A DNA stretch of 64,000 bases from Mesorhizobium sp. PAMC28654 (lineage in GTDB: Bacteria > Pseudomonadota > Alphaproteobacteria > Rhizobiales > Rhizobiaceae). How positions within the stretch are numbered: position 1 is the stretch's first letter; the number at the start of each line of letters is the position of its first letter. The notes beneath the pieces are model-generated. The model saw nothing but the letters and a program-made list of their open reading frames with translations. It had not been told where the DNA came from and made no database searches. The stretch lies in NCBI RefSeq assembly GCF_020616515.1, contig NZ_CP085135.1, positions 6,247,001-6,311,000 of the forward strand, written 5' to 3'. Below are positions 26,581 through 34,719 of this stretch, piece after piece. The position numbers and the translations under genes are program-made.

Positions 26581-26778
26581 CCAAGGTAGGCGCTGCCCCT
26601 CATCGCCCTGCCGGGCACTTCTCCCCGTATAGTGACGGGGAGAAGGGGCTTGTCACAAACCTTGGCGCTCTCTCTGCTGTGTTGATTATTGGCGAAATCA
26701 TTCTCGACAGCGTCTTTCTCCCCGTCACTATACGGGGAGAAATGTCCGGCAGGGCGATGAGGGGCAGCGCCGACTTGG
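26581..26778. repeat. MITE-like element with long terminal inverted repeats
   Basis: A 198-base element with arms of about 60 bases. The left arm reads CCAAG, GGCGCTGCCCCTCATCGCCC and CTTCTCCCCGTATAGTGACG in order, and the right arm is its near-perfect reverse complement ending at 26778. Each arm has an inner CTCCCCGT/ACGGGGAG palindrome. No coding capacity. It fills most of the 327-base gap 26551-26877. No target-site duplication can be confirmed by eye. Confidence 0.72.
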
Positions 26779-26877
26779 GCGGCTGAGCAACGCATGCGCC
26801 AACCCACGCCACCCAGACAAACAAGCGTCACGATGATTGCCTAACCATCCGTCAGGCAATCAGCGGGTCCGCGCGCG

Positions 26878-28149
26878 ATGAACATCCTGTTGCGTCATGT
26901 CCTTACAAGCCTGGTTCGGCAAGGCAGCCTGCTGGTGACCGGCCCTAACGGCGTGACCGACCGGTTCGGCGACGGCACCGGCGCGCCGGCGCATATCCAC
27001 ATCAAGACCGCCATGGCCGAGCGCGCCATCACCATCGACCCGATGCTTGCCTTGCCGGAAGCCTATATGAGCGGCGAGGTCGACCTACCCGGGGGCGGGG
27101 TTCTCGGCCTGATGCGCATCGTCTTCCAGAATATCGGCGATGCCGCCGGCATCGATACGGCCTGGACGCGGGCGCTGGACCGGGTGCGCCACACGTTCCG
27201 GCGTTTCCAGCAGATCAACACGACGCAGCGCGCGCGGCGCAATGTCGAAGTGCACTACGATCTGTCGGTCGATCTCTACCGGCTCTTCCTCGATGAGGAC
27301 CTGCAGTATTCATGCGCCTATTTCCCAAGGCTGGAGATGACGCTCGACGAGGCGCAGTCGGCGAAGAAGCGCCACATCGCCGCCAAGCTGCGGCTGCAGC
27401 CTGATCTTAGGCTGCTCGACATTGGCTGCGGCTGGGGCGGGCTGGGCCTTTATCTTGCTGACACCTTCAAGGTCGATGTGCTGGGGGTGACGCTGTCGGG
27501 AGAGCAGCACGCGGTGGCGACCGAACGGGCGCTTTCGGAGGGGCTTGCGGGCCGGGTCCGCTTCGAGATCATGGACTACCGCGAAGTTGGCGAACGCTTC
27601 GACCGCATCGTCTCGGTCGGCATGTTCGAGCATGTCGGCGTCAACCACTACAAGACCTTCTTCAACACATGCGCGAAGCTGCTGAACCGCGACGGGGTGA
27701 TGCTGCTGCACACGGTCGGCCGCTCCGGCCCGCCTTCGGTGACCAGCGCCTTCGTGCGCAAGCACATTTTTCCGGGCGGCTATGTGCCGGCGCTGTCGGA
27801 AGTGCTGCCGGCCATCGAAAAAGCTGGGCTGGTCGTCACTGACGTGGAAATCCTGCGCCTGCACTATGCCGAGACGCTGAAGCACTGGGGCGAGCGCTTC
27901 GCCGCCAACCGCGACAAGGCCAGGGCCATCTATGACGAGCGTTTCTGCCGCATGTGGGAGTTCTATCTGGCGGCGTCCGAGGCCTCGTTTCGCTGGCAGG
28001 ATCTGGTGGTGTTCCAGATCCAGATCGCCAGAAAGAACGATGCGCTGCCGATGACACGTGACTATATCGCGGACAGCGAGAAGCTGCTGGGGTTGCACGA
28101 GATGGCGCATTCGGGGCAGGCTGAGGCCCCGCACTACCGCGCCAGGTAG
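26878..28149 (+). CDS. cfa: Cyclopropane-fatty-acyl-phospholipid synthase
   Basis: A 423-residue enzyme. It transfers the methylene group of SAM to the cis double bond of membrane phospholipid acyl chains. An N-terminal lipid-binding region (1-110) precedes NVEVHYDLSVDLYRLFLDED (about 122-141) and YSCAYF, both highly conserved in CFA synthases. The SAM loop LLDIGCGWGGLGLYLA is near 178, and EHVGVNHYKTFF near 250 holds active-site residues. Cyclopropanation stabilises membranes against acid and other stress. It is monocistronic, behind the MITE-like element; no EcfG-type promoter is seen in front of it. Confidence 0.92.
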   Translation: MNILLRHVLTSLVRQGSLLVTGPNGVTDRFGDGTGAPAHIHIKTAMAERAITIDPMLALPEAYMSGEVDLPGGGVLGLMRIVFQNIGDAAGIDTAWTRALDRVRHTFRRFQQINTTQRARRNVEVHYDLSVDLYRLFLDEDLQYSCAYFPRLEMTLDEAQSAKKRHIAAKLRLQPDLRLLDIGCGWGGLGLYLADTFKVDVLGVTLSGEQHAVATERALSEGLAGRVRFEIMDYREVGERFDRIVSVGMFEHVGVNHYKTFFNTCAKLLNRDGVMLLHTVGRSGPPSVTSAFVRKHIFPGGYVPALSEVLPAIEKAGLVVTDVEILRLHYAETLKHWGERFAANRDKARAIYDERFCRMWEFYLAASEASFRWQDLVVFQIQIARKNDALPMTRDYIADSEKLLGLHEMAHSGQAEAPHYRAR

Positions 28150-28228
28150 CCGCCATCGACTTCGTAGCATGAGCCAGAAGCCGGCAGGTTGCCGGCGGGA
28201 AGCAGCGGACAGCGTACCCGCGAAATTG

Positions 28229-28636
28229 TCAGGGCGAGACGGAGGCGACCCCCGAGACCGAGCGCACCGTTGCGGGCGAGAAGACCACGAAAGCGAAGAT
28301 GAGCACGGCGGCCGCGACAATCAGCGAACCGACGGCGACGACCGGCTCAAGCGCCGAATTTCCCTGCAGCATCAGGTATAGAGCCGGCAGCATGATCACC
28401 AGGCCGAGATTGTAGACACCGTAGTGGATCATCGCGATCCTGCGGCCGGCCTTTTGCGGGTTCAGGGCATAATAGCCACCAAATATCGCGCTGGTGACCC
28501 ATCCCAGGAGGTTGATGTGCGCATGCGCCGGAAAGGCGCCATGGTCGCCGGAGATAGCCATCTGGAGGCCCGCCGCTATCCCAAGAATAAGAAACACGAT
28601 AGCTGTTTTGAAGAAGAGTTCCGAAACCCTGGGCAT
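28229..28636 (-). CDS. Small four-helix membrane protein with an AHAHINLLGW motif
   Basis: A 135-residue protein starting MPRVSELFFKTAIVFLILGI. Four transmembrane helices are visible (about 8-28, 38-60, 68-95 and 100-125). The motif FPAHAHINLLGWVTSAIFGG carries two histidines, resembling a haem-ligand region of haem-copper oxidase subunit I but in a single short unit; relatives are often called cytochrome-c-oxidase-like membrane proteins. The frame is open upstream with non-membrane sequence, so the ATG at 28636 is taken as the start. Divergent from the gene at 28794. Confidence 0.7.
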   Translation of the reverse strand: MPRVSELFFKTAIVFLILGIAAGLQMAISGDHGAFPAHAHINLLGWVTSAIFGGYYALNPQKAGRRIAMIHYGVYNLGLVIMLPALYLMLQGNSALEPVVAVGSLIVAAAVLIFAFVVFSPATVRSVSGVASVSP

Positions 28637-28793
28637 CTCATTTGCTCCCAATGTCGTTCTGTCACTGGCGCGGATCCCCTCCGTAGCCTGTGCGAGCCTA
28701 GCGCTGGTCGCAGGGTCAAAAAGGGCGGATGAATGGAACAGCATGGAATTCTCTGGAATTCCTGGAAATATGTGCCTGGAAAATGCGTAATGG

Positions 28794-29792
28794 ATGCAAG
28801 GCGTGGCGCGTGCCATGCTCGCGTCGGGCATGAAGGGCGGACGGATGGCACAGCAGATCGCGCGGAAGTTACGGCTGACTTCGGCGCTGCTGGGAACAGT
28901 GACCAGAAAGGATCTGGCGGCGGCGTTCCGGCGCGTCAACCCGGACACGGCATTCGATCTCGGCCGCGCCGACAAATGGCTGCAGGGCCGTGCGCAACCA
29001 CGCCAGCTCAGTGTCTATGACGATTGGTCGAAGCTTCTCGACATCGGTCAATCCGGCGCGTGGATCGCCCATAGCGATCTGCCGAGCTTCACGGCCGCCA
29101 TCTGTGCCCGCCACGGCATCGACAGGACCGAGTTGGAACGCCGCGCCGGCGCGCGGTTCGAAGTCTCCCCGCATGAAGATCGAAGCCTTGGCGTGGCCCT
29201 GGCCGGAACATACGCATGCTATTCCCGTGCCCTGTCGCCCTATTATCGCGGTCAGCTGATACGAGGCAGCCTGTCGATAGAGGCCGGGCCTGGCGTGCAC
29301 GGCTTGACGGCGGTCTATCGCGAGGCATTGCCAACCGGGCCGCTGCTGCTTGGCGGGCCGGTTACGCTCGCGAAACGCGGATTGTATGCGGATCTGAGAG
29401 AGACCGGTGGAGATGCCCAGTTGTTCTTCTGCCTCTTCCCGCCTTCGCAGCCCGGAAGCGTCCTTGGCGGCTACATATGCGGAACCACTGTCATCGATCC
29501 GGAACCGCATCCGTCCATGGCCAGGATTCTGATGATCCGCTTGCGCAATCCGGCACCCCGCGAGGAATGGGGCGGATATCTGCCATCCGACCAGTCGGTC
29601 GCCGGGGATCTGGCATCCCTCGGGCTGTCCATCGAAGAACCACAAGCGCTCGATTGGCAGCTGGCGCAATTTCTCGCCGGACGTGGCGACGATGGCGCCA
29701 ACCAGATTTCACCAGTCGAATTCCGGGCGATCCTGGATGTCTTCGATCGTCATTGGCTACGCCACCAGACGCACCGGGCTCTCGTCGATTGA
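28794..29792 (+). CDS. Hypothetical protein, 332 aa, with a possible N-terminal helix-turn-helix
   Basis: Residues 18-75 are helical and basic (AQQIARKLRLTSALLGTVTR, then KDLAAAFRRVNPDTAFDLGR) and could form a DNA-binding or adaptor domain. The rest is mixed alpha/beta with a repeated GTY/GPV-type strand pattern. No catalytic motif is recognised. Later in-frame ATGs are possible starts; the one at 28794 is the first. It diverges from the small haem-like membrane protein and is followed 100 bases on by an acetyltransferase gene. Probably a soluble regulator, low certainty. Confidence 0.55.
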   Translation: MQGVARAMLASGMKGGRMAQQIARKLRLTSALLGTVTRKDLAAAFRRVNPDTAFDLGRADKWLQGRAQPRQLSVYDDWSKLLDIGQSGAWIAHSDLPSFTAAICARHGIDRTELERRAGARFEVSPHEDRSLGVALAGTYACYSRALSPYYRGQLIRGSLSIEAGPGVHGLTAVYREALPTGPLLLGGPVTLAKRGLYADLRETGGDAQLFFCLFPPSQPGSVLGGYICGTTVIDPEPHPSMARILMIRLRNPAPREEWGGYLPSDQSVAGDLASLGLSIEEPQALDWQLAQFLAGRGDDGANQISPVEFRAILDVFDRHWLRHQTHRALVD

Positions 29793-29892
29793 GATCGCTC
29801 CCTCGGGTGCCGCGTGGATGTGCCGGGCGATCGATCAAGATGCAGGCCAGACGCTATTGCCTGCACCAGCACCGCGCCGTATCCGTTTATCT

Positions 29893-30351
29893 ATGAGCGA
29901 TATAGAATTCCGCCGGGCGCAAGCCCACGACCTTCCGGCCATCGTCGCGCTGCTTGCCGACGATGCGCTGGGCGCGGGCCGCGAAGATGCGTCCACGCCG
30001 CTGGCGCCATCCTATCTCGATGCCTTCCATGCGATTGAAGCCGATCCCAATCAGCTGCTGGTCGTCGCCGTCGACGGCCCCGAGGTCATCGGCACCTTGC
30101 AACTGACCTTCATTCCCGGCCTGTCGAGGAAGGGCGCCTTACGTGGCCAGATCGAGGCCGTTCGCATCGCCAGCCACCGGCGTTCGGGCGGGATCGGCGG
30201 GAAGATGTTCGAATGGGCGATCGAGAAATGCCGTTCGCGTGGCTGCAGCCATGTTCAGCTGACCACCGATAAGGGGCGGACCGAGGCACATGCCTTCTAC
30301 GAGCGACTTGGCTTCACCGCCAGCCATCTCGGTTACAAGATGGCGCTTTAA
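29893..30351 (+). CDS. GNAT family N-acetyltransferase
   Basis: A 152-residue acyltransferase, complete. Motif A, which grips the acetyl-CoA pyrophosphate, is VRIASHRRSGGIGGKMFEWA near 100, and the final FYERLGFTASHLGYKM is typical. The N-terminus MSDIEFRRAQAHDLPAIVAL is the usual first strand and helix. The acceptor is unknown. The frame extends upstream without GNAT-like sequence, so the ATG at 29893 is taken. Confidence 0.87.
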   Translation: MSDIEFRRAQAHDLPAIVALLADDALGAGREDASTPLAPSYLDAFHAIEADPNQLLVVAVDGPEVIGTLQLTFIPGLSRKGALRGQIEAVRIASHRRSGGIGGKMFEWAIEKCRSRGCSHVQLTTDKGRTEAHAFYERLGFTASHLGYKMAL

Positions 30352-30356
30352 CAACG

Positions 30357-30384
30357 AAAATGGGCCAGCCTTGCGGCTGGCCCA
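30357..30384 (-). terminator. Terminator between convergent GNAT and csbD genes
   Basis: A 10-bp perfect stem TGGGCCAGCC / GGCTGGCCCA with loop TTGC at 30361-30384. Read on the minus strand it is followed by TTTTCG, so it mainly terminates csbD. Confidence 0.7.
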
Positions 30385-30406
30385 TCAACAGCTGAACGGT
30401 TAACGG

Positions 30407-30622
30407 TCAGAGGTTCTTGTTGACGGCGGCGGCTGCCTTGTTCGCGGCGTCCTTGGTCGCGGACTTCACATCGCCAACGGCTTTCTGTACCTTGCCCTTG
30501 GCTTCCTGGGCCGCGCCTTCGGCCTGAAGCTTGTCGTTGCCGACTGCCTTGCCAACGCCCTGCTTGACGCTGCCGGCGGCCTGGTTGGCGAGGCCCGCGG
30601 CCTTGTCGCTCGTGCTTCCCAT
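30407..30622 (-). CDS. CsbD family stress protein
   Basis: A 71-residue, alanine- and lysine-rich helical protein. It has the repeat pattern [20 protein letters not shown] then [20 protein letters not shown] of the CsbD fold (a four-helix bundle). CsbD proteins accumulate in stationary phase and under general stress; their biochemical role is unknown. A perfect GGAAC-N16-CGTT promoter lies 46-70 bases upstream, so EcfG-dependent expression is expected. AAGGA before the ATG is a clear ribosome site. Confidence 0.92.
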   Translation of the reverse strand: MGSTSDKAAGLANQAAGSVKQGVGKAVGNDKLQAEGAAQEAKGKVQKAVGDVKSATKDAANKAAAAVNKNL

Positions 30623-30667
30623 GATGCGGTTCCTTCAATGGTTGTTTGATCGGTGTAGGCAATTGGG

Positions 30668-30692
30668 AACGTCACGTTCGGCGGAAGGTTCC
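30668..30692 (-). promoter_or_regulatory. EcfG-type general stress promoter of csbD
   Basis: On the minus strand GGAAC (30692-30688), 16 bases, then CGTT (30671-30668), an exact match to the alphaproteobacterial EcfG consensus. Transcription would begin near 30660, leaving about 40 bases before the ATG. The box is nearly palindromic, so the plus strand also reads GGAAC-N17-GTT towards the histidine-kinase gene at 30849. Confidence 0.8.
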
Positions 30693-30848
30693 ATAGCCGC
30701 GGAATGGCCCAGCCGCCGACCACCAGGCGCTGCCATTGCGCGACAAGGCTGGTGAGCCGGCGCGTGAAAATGCAGCCTGGCTTTGGCAATGGCGGGCCGG
30801 TCGCATCGCTGATATTGGTGTCGCCCAGTTTCAGCACAGGCCCCGCCG

Positions 30849-31934
30849 ATGACATCCGATACCGAGAAGGCCAATGCGGTCGAGCAGTTGCTCGACACGC
30901 CCGACCTTGCCAGCGCGCTGGAAAGCGAGCAGTTCAAGAAATTCCTCGACCAAGTGCCGATCGCCATCGCGGTTTCGGACCTTGGAGGCAAGGAGCGTGT
31001 GGTCTATGCAAATCCTGAATTCGAGAAACTGTCGGGCCTGACGGCGGCCGCGCTCGCCTGGGAAAACTGGGCCGCGCTATCGGGAACCGGCCTGCACCAG
31101 CAGAACGACCGGACGCTGGCCGAGGCAGTGGTCGAGGACGCCGATTTCGTCGGCACGTTCCGGCTGGCACGCGGCGAGGCCACGCCGGCGATCGTCGACG
31201 TCTATTCCAATGTCATCGAGGACGACAATGGCAAGGTCTGCTTCCGGCTGGTGGCGCTGGTCGATGTCTCCGCCCATGGCGAGAGGGAGGATACACGCAC
31301 CGTCGAGGAACGCATCCGCGAGAAGGACACCCTGCTGCGCGAGTTGCAGCATCGGGTGAAGAACAATCTGCAGATGATCACCGCGCTGATCCGCCTGGAA
31401 ACCCGTAACGCGACCGAGCCGGATGAGAAGCGGTTCGAGCGGCTCGCCGGCCGCGTCGACGCTCTGGCGATCCTCTACCAGACGCTGTCGAGCGACGAGC
31501 AGAGGGACGAGGTCGATCTCGGTGTCTATCTCAGCCAGATCGCTTCGGCGGTGATGAACTCGCATGCCGTGGAGGGCATCCGCCTCGACATGAAGGTTGA
31601 CACCTATCCGGTGTCGCTCAACGTCGCCATGCCGACCGGGCTGGTGGTGAACGAGCTGCTGACCAATTCGTTGAAACATGCGTTTCGCGGCCGCGACGGC
31701 GGCACGATCACACTGCACAGCATCGTCGACGGCGATGGCTGCCGGATCGTGGTCGCCGACGACGGCATCGGCCTGCCGGAGGGCGAGACGTGGCCCAAGC
31801 CCGGCAAGCTCGGCGCGCTCATCGCACGCTCGCTGACCGAGAACGCCAAGGCGCAATTCGACGTCCATTCGAGCGCCAGTGAAGGCACGAAGGTCACCAT
31901 CGTGTTCCGGCGCTCGGTCGCCGTGGCGGCCTGA
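30849..31934 (+). CDS. PAS-domain sensor histidine kinase (HisKA_2 family)
   Basis: A 361-residue cytoplasmic kinase. The PAS domain is at about 28-140 (VPIAIAVSDLGGKERVVYAN). The dimerisation helix carries the phospho-accepting histidine in LLRELQHRVKNNLQMITALI near 163, and the ATPase domain has NELLTNSLKHAF, then DDGIGLPEG and LGALIARSL. No membrane segment or receiver is attached. Kinases of this class feed the PhyR-NepR-EcfG stress switch in related bacteria. The neighbouring csbD with its stress promoter makes this plausible here, but it is inference. Confidence 0.88.
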   Translation: MTSDTEKANAVEQLLDTPDLASALESEQFKKFLDQVPIAIAVSDLGGKERVVYANPEFEKLSGLTAAALAWENWAALSGTGLHQQNDRTLAEAVVEDADFVGTFRLARGEATPAIVDVYSNVIEDDNGKVCFRLVALVDVSAHGEREDTRTVEERIREKDTLLRELQHRVKNNLQMITALIRLETRNATEPDEKRFERLAGRVDALAILYQTLSSDEQRDEVDLGVYLSQIASAVMNSHAVEGIRLDMKVDTYPVSLNVAMPTGLVVNELLTNSLKHAFRGRDGGTITLHSIVDGDGCRIVVADDGIGLPEGETWPKPGKLGALIARSLTENAKAQFDVHSSASEGTKVTIVFRRSVAVAA

Positions 31935-31980
31935 CCGGAACATCGACACAGCCTTTCGAGTCAGCCGGTGCCGCTTCGAC

Positions 31981-32646
31981 TCAAGGCGCTGTTCGCGCCA
32001 GTTTCCGCCTGCCGCCCTCCAGATGCCGTTTCAGCACATGCAAGGCAGCGCTTCTGTCGCCCTCGCGGCAGGCTTCGACGATGCGGCGATGCTCGTGCTG
32101 CGACTGCGCCCGGTGGTCGAAATTCGACAGCAGGAGGCGGACATAGCGATCGGCGGTGCGATGCATCTGTTCGACGAGCATAAGCAGGCGGCTGTTGCCA
32201 CAGAGGCTGTACAGCTCCAGATGGAAGTCACGGTTGAGCTGGCCCCAGCGGCCAACCTCCTGCTCGTGGTCGATCTCCAGCAGGATGGCATCCGCCCTGT
32301 CCAGGACAGCGGCGGTAAGATGCGGAAACGACAGTTTCAGCGCCTTCCTTTCGATCAGCGCGCGGATCGCGTAGATCTCGGCGGCTTCCTTGGCGTCGAT
32401 GCGCGACACAAAGGCTCCGCGCGTGGGATGGATCGAGACGAGACCTTCCGCTTCAAGCAACCTCAATGCATCGCGCACCGGCATTCTGCTCAGCTCGAAG
32501 CGCGCGGCCAGATCGTCCTGCCGCAGGATCGTCTCGGCGGGAATCTCACCCGTGACGATGGCATCGCGCAGCAGATCCGCCACCTGGTCGGCGGCGGTCC
32601 TCGGCTTGTTCACTGCATTCGGGCTCAGTTTGCCAAGGGGGTCCAT
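31981..32646 (-). CDS. GntR family (FadR/FCD-type) transcriptional regulator
   Basis: About 221 residues. GntR winged helix: QVADLLRDAIVTGEIPAETI then DLAARFELSRMPVRDALRLL. FCD effector domain from about 90, with the metal-binding D/H pattern (DREFH-like NRDFHLELYSL, then HRRIVEACREGDR). Such proteins sense carboxylic acids. An ATG at 32694 would extend the protein by 16 residues, but a palindrome (32671-32686) would then lie in the coding region, so 32646 is preferred. Divergent from the C39-like gene. Confidence 0.85.
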   Translation of the reverse strand: MDPLGKLSPNAVNKPRTAADQVADLLRDAIVTGEIPAETILRQDDLAARFELSRMPVRDALRLLEAEGLVSIHPTRGAFVSRIDAKEAAEIYAIRALIERKALKLSFPHLTAAVLDRADAILLEIDHEQEVGRWGQLNRDFHLELYSLCGNSRLLMLVEQMHRTADRYVRLLLSNFDHRAQSQHEHRRIVEACREGDRSAALHVLKRHLEGGRRKLARTAP

Positions 32647-32670
32647 TTGTCGCCCATTTTTTCCGGCACT

Positions 32671-32686
32671 ACCATTCATGAATGGT
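32671..32686. promoter_or_regulatory. Candidate GntR operator
   Basis: A perfect 16-base palindrome, ACCATTCATGAATGGT, 25 bases upstream of the preferred GntR start and 76 bases before the divergent C39-like gene. FadR-type regulators bind palindromes of this size. Confidence 0.55.
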
Positions 32687-32761
32687 TCAATCATTGCCTG
32701 TCAATCCGTATCCTCGTATACGAAGGTATAGGCAATTGCCTGATATTGCTTGGGGATCCGC

Positions 32762-33380
32762 ATGACCACCGTGCCTGAAACCGTCCCGTTTTTCAGCCAG
32801 TGGGAGACGCCGGACATGACGATGGCGGTGCTGGCGGATGGGGCAAGGGTGGCGCTGAGGCGCGACCCACTGTGGCGGGAGTCCGGTGCCGCGACGCTCG
32901 ATGAATATGCTGTCTGGGCCGACAATGTCTGCGGCATGGCCTGCCTGAAGATGATCCTGGCGGCGCGCGGCCAGATCGTGCCGACGCTGGAGCTGGCGCG
33001 GCGCTGCACGGACTATGGCGGCTATGTCGTTGATGCCGACCAGTCGATCAAGGGGCTGATCTACGCGCCTTTCGTCACCTTCGTGAAAGAAGCCTTCGGG
33101 CTGGAGGCCGAGGTGATGACCGGGGTCGCGACCTCGGACATTCCTTCGCTTTTGTCGCGCTCGCGCTTCTTCATCGCCTCGGTCTCCGCCGGTATCCGCT
33201 GGCCCGAGCGAGAGCCACCGAGGAAGGGCGGCCATCTGGTGCTGGTCACGGCGGCCTCGCAGGACGGTTCGCTTCCACAACCCGTCCGGCCATGACCGCG
33301 CCACGCAGCAAAACGCAGTTTTGCCGCCGGCGGCGTTCGACCGCTTCTTCGCCAATCGCGGCATAGCCGTCGCCATCTGA
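32762..33380 (+). pseudogene. C39-like cysteine peptidase family protein, frameshifted
   Basis: Reads VPFFSQWETPDMTMAVLADG at the N-terminus, then the cysteine-bearing ADNVCGMACLKMILAARGQI near 60, and KGGHLVLVTAAS supplying the histidine. After DGS the frame is lost. Removing one base near 33270 restores FHNPSGHDRATQQNAVLPPA and FDRFFANRGIAVAI before the stop at 33378-33380, about 205 residues, with the usual second active-site region. The C39-like fold cleaves or transfers peptide bonds, and standalone members adjoin ATP-grasp ligases. Here the next gene is a D-Ala-D-Ala ligase 17 bases downstream. No transporter or secretion signal is attached. Confidence 0.72.
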
Positions 33381-33397
33381 AAATCGGGGAAATCCAT

Positions 33398-34459
33398 ATG
33401 ACCAGCAAGACCAGGGTCGCGGTGCTGTTTGGCGGCCGCTCGGCCGAGCATGACGTGTCGCGCCTTTCCGCCGCCAATGTGATGAAGGCGATCGACCGGA
33501 CGCGCCATGAGATCGTGCCGATCGCCGTCAGCAGAAGCGGCAGATGGCTGCTGACCAGGGACGAGGTTCCCGAAGGGGATCTCGAAACGGCCGATGGCGT
33601 CGAAGTCGCGCTGTTGCCGGGTGGCGGCGGCAGGCTGGTCGCCGTCTCCGGTGCGGATATTGCTCCGGTCGACGTGCTCTTTCCCGTGCTGCATGGCCCT
33701 TTCGGCGAGGACGGGTCGGTGCAGGGTTACGCGGAGGTGGCTGACATCGCCTATGTCGGCTGCGGCGTCTTCGCCTCAGCGGCGGCCATGGACAAGGACA
33801 TGGCCAAGCGCCTGCTGCGCGAGGCCGGCATTGCCGTCGCCCGCTCGGTGACCTTGCGGCGAAACGACACCCATTCCTTCCAGGAGATTGCCGGGGCGCT
33901 TGGCCTGCCATTCTTCGCCAAGCCGGCCCGCCAGGGGTCTTCCTTCGGGGTGAGCAAGGTGGACGACAGGGATGGTTACCAGAACGCTGTCGACACGGCG
34001 TTCCGCTATGACGACAAGGCGCTGATCGAGGAATTCATCGAGGGCCGCGAGATCGAGTGCGCGGTGCTGGAGCGGGCCGACGGCACGATTACCGTGTCAT
34101 TGCCCGGCGAGATCATTCCCGCCGGCAAGCACGGCTTCTACACCTATGAAGCCAAATACGTCGATGCCGACGGAGCGGTGGTGAAGGCGCCCGCCGATGT
34201 GCCGGCGGCAACCGCCGACAGGGCCAGGGAGATGGCGCGGCAGGCCTTTCAGGCGCTTGGCTGCGAGAGCATGGCGCGGGTCGATTTCTTCCTGCGACCT
34301 GATGGCCAGCTGCTGCTCAACGAGGTCAACACCATTCCCGGCTTCACCAATATCTCGATGTACGCCAAGGCGCTGGCCGCCGGCGGCATCAGCTACGAGG
34401 AGGTCGTCGAGGCGGTGATCGCGCACGCGCTGGCGCGGCATGCGGCGCGGCAGGGCTGA
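33398..34459 (+). CDS. ddl: D-alanine-D-alanine ligase (ATP-grasp)
   Basis: A 353-residue ligase that joins two D-alanines for peptidoglycan. Conserved landmarks in order: VLFGGRSAEHDVSRLSA (9-25), the ATP-grasp entrance LHGPFGEDGSVQGYAEVADI (about 108), the KPARQGSSFGVSKV glycine-rich loop (about 178) and the metal-binding NEVNTIPGFTNIS (about 314). The length is normal for DdlA-type enzymes. Unlike the essential copy in the cell-division cluster it sits behind a C39-like protein and a GntR regulator, so it may be a specialised second copy or act on another substrate. Confidence 0.88.
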   Translation: MTSKTRVAVLFGGRSAEHDVSRLSAANVMKAIDRTRHEIVPIAVSRSGRWLLTRDEVPEGDLETADGVEVALLPGGGGRLVAVSGADIAPVDVLFPVLHGPFGEDGSVQGYAEVADIAYVGCGVFASAAAMDKDMAKRLLREAGIAVARSVTLRRNDTHSFQEIAGALGLPFFAKPARQGSSFGVSKVDDRDGYQNAVDTAFRYDDKALIEEFIEGREIECAVLERADGTITVSLPGEIIPAGKHGFYTYEAKYVDADGAVVKAPADVPAATADRAREMARQAFQALGCESMARVDFFLRPDGQLLLNEVNTIPGFTNISMYAKALAAGGISYEEVVEAVIAHALARHAARQG

Positions 34460-34719
34460 AGTTTCGTCAGGGCATACTGCCACGAGCGTGCGCGGCGGCG
34501 CAGTCCACCATCGCGTTGATTCCCGACCGGGGATATTTCCGAGTATTTTTGGAGCGCTTTTCCGGGAAAATCTGTGTTTCCCGGCTTAATTCTTGTCCGA
34601 TGCAGCAACGAAATTGTCGTGCAATGCATAAATCCCTGCAGCTCTGGACAAGATGTAGGATTGTCAAATACCTTGTGCTGCCAGTGAAGGTGTGAGCGCA
34701 CAAGAGGCATCGTTATCTT

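Noticed and set aside
26581..26778. Repeat arms considered as a CRISPR unit
   Set aside because: There are only two arms, inverted rather than direct, with no regular spacers. No CRISPR array was found in the window.
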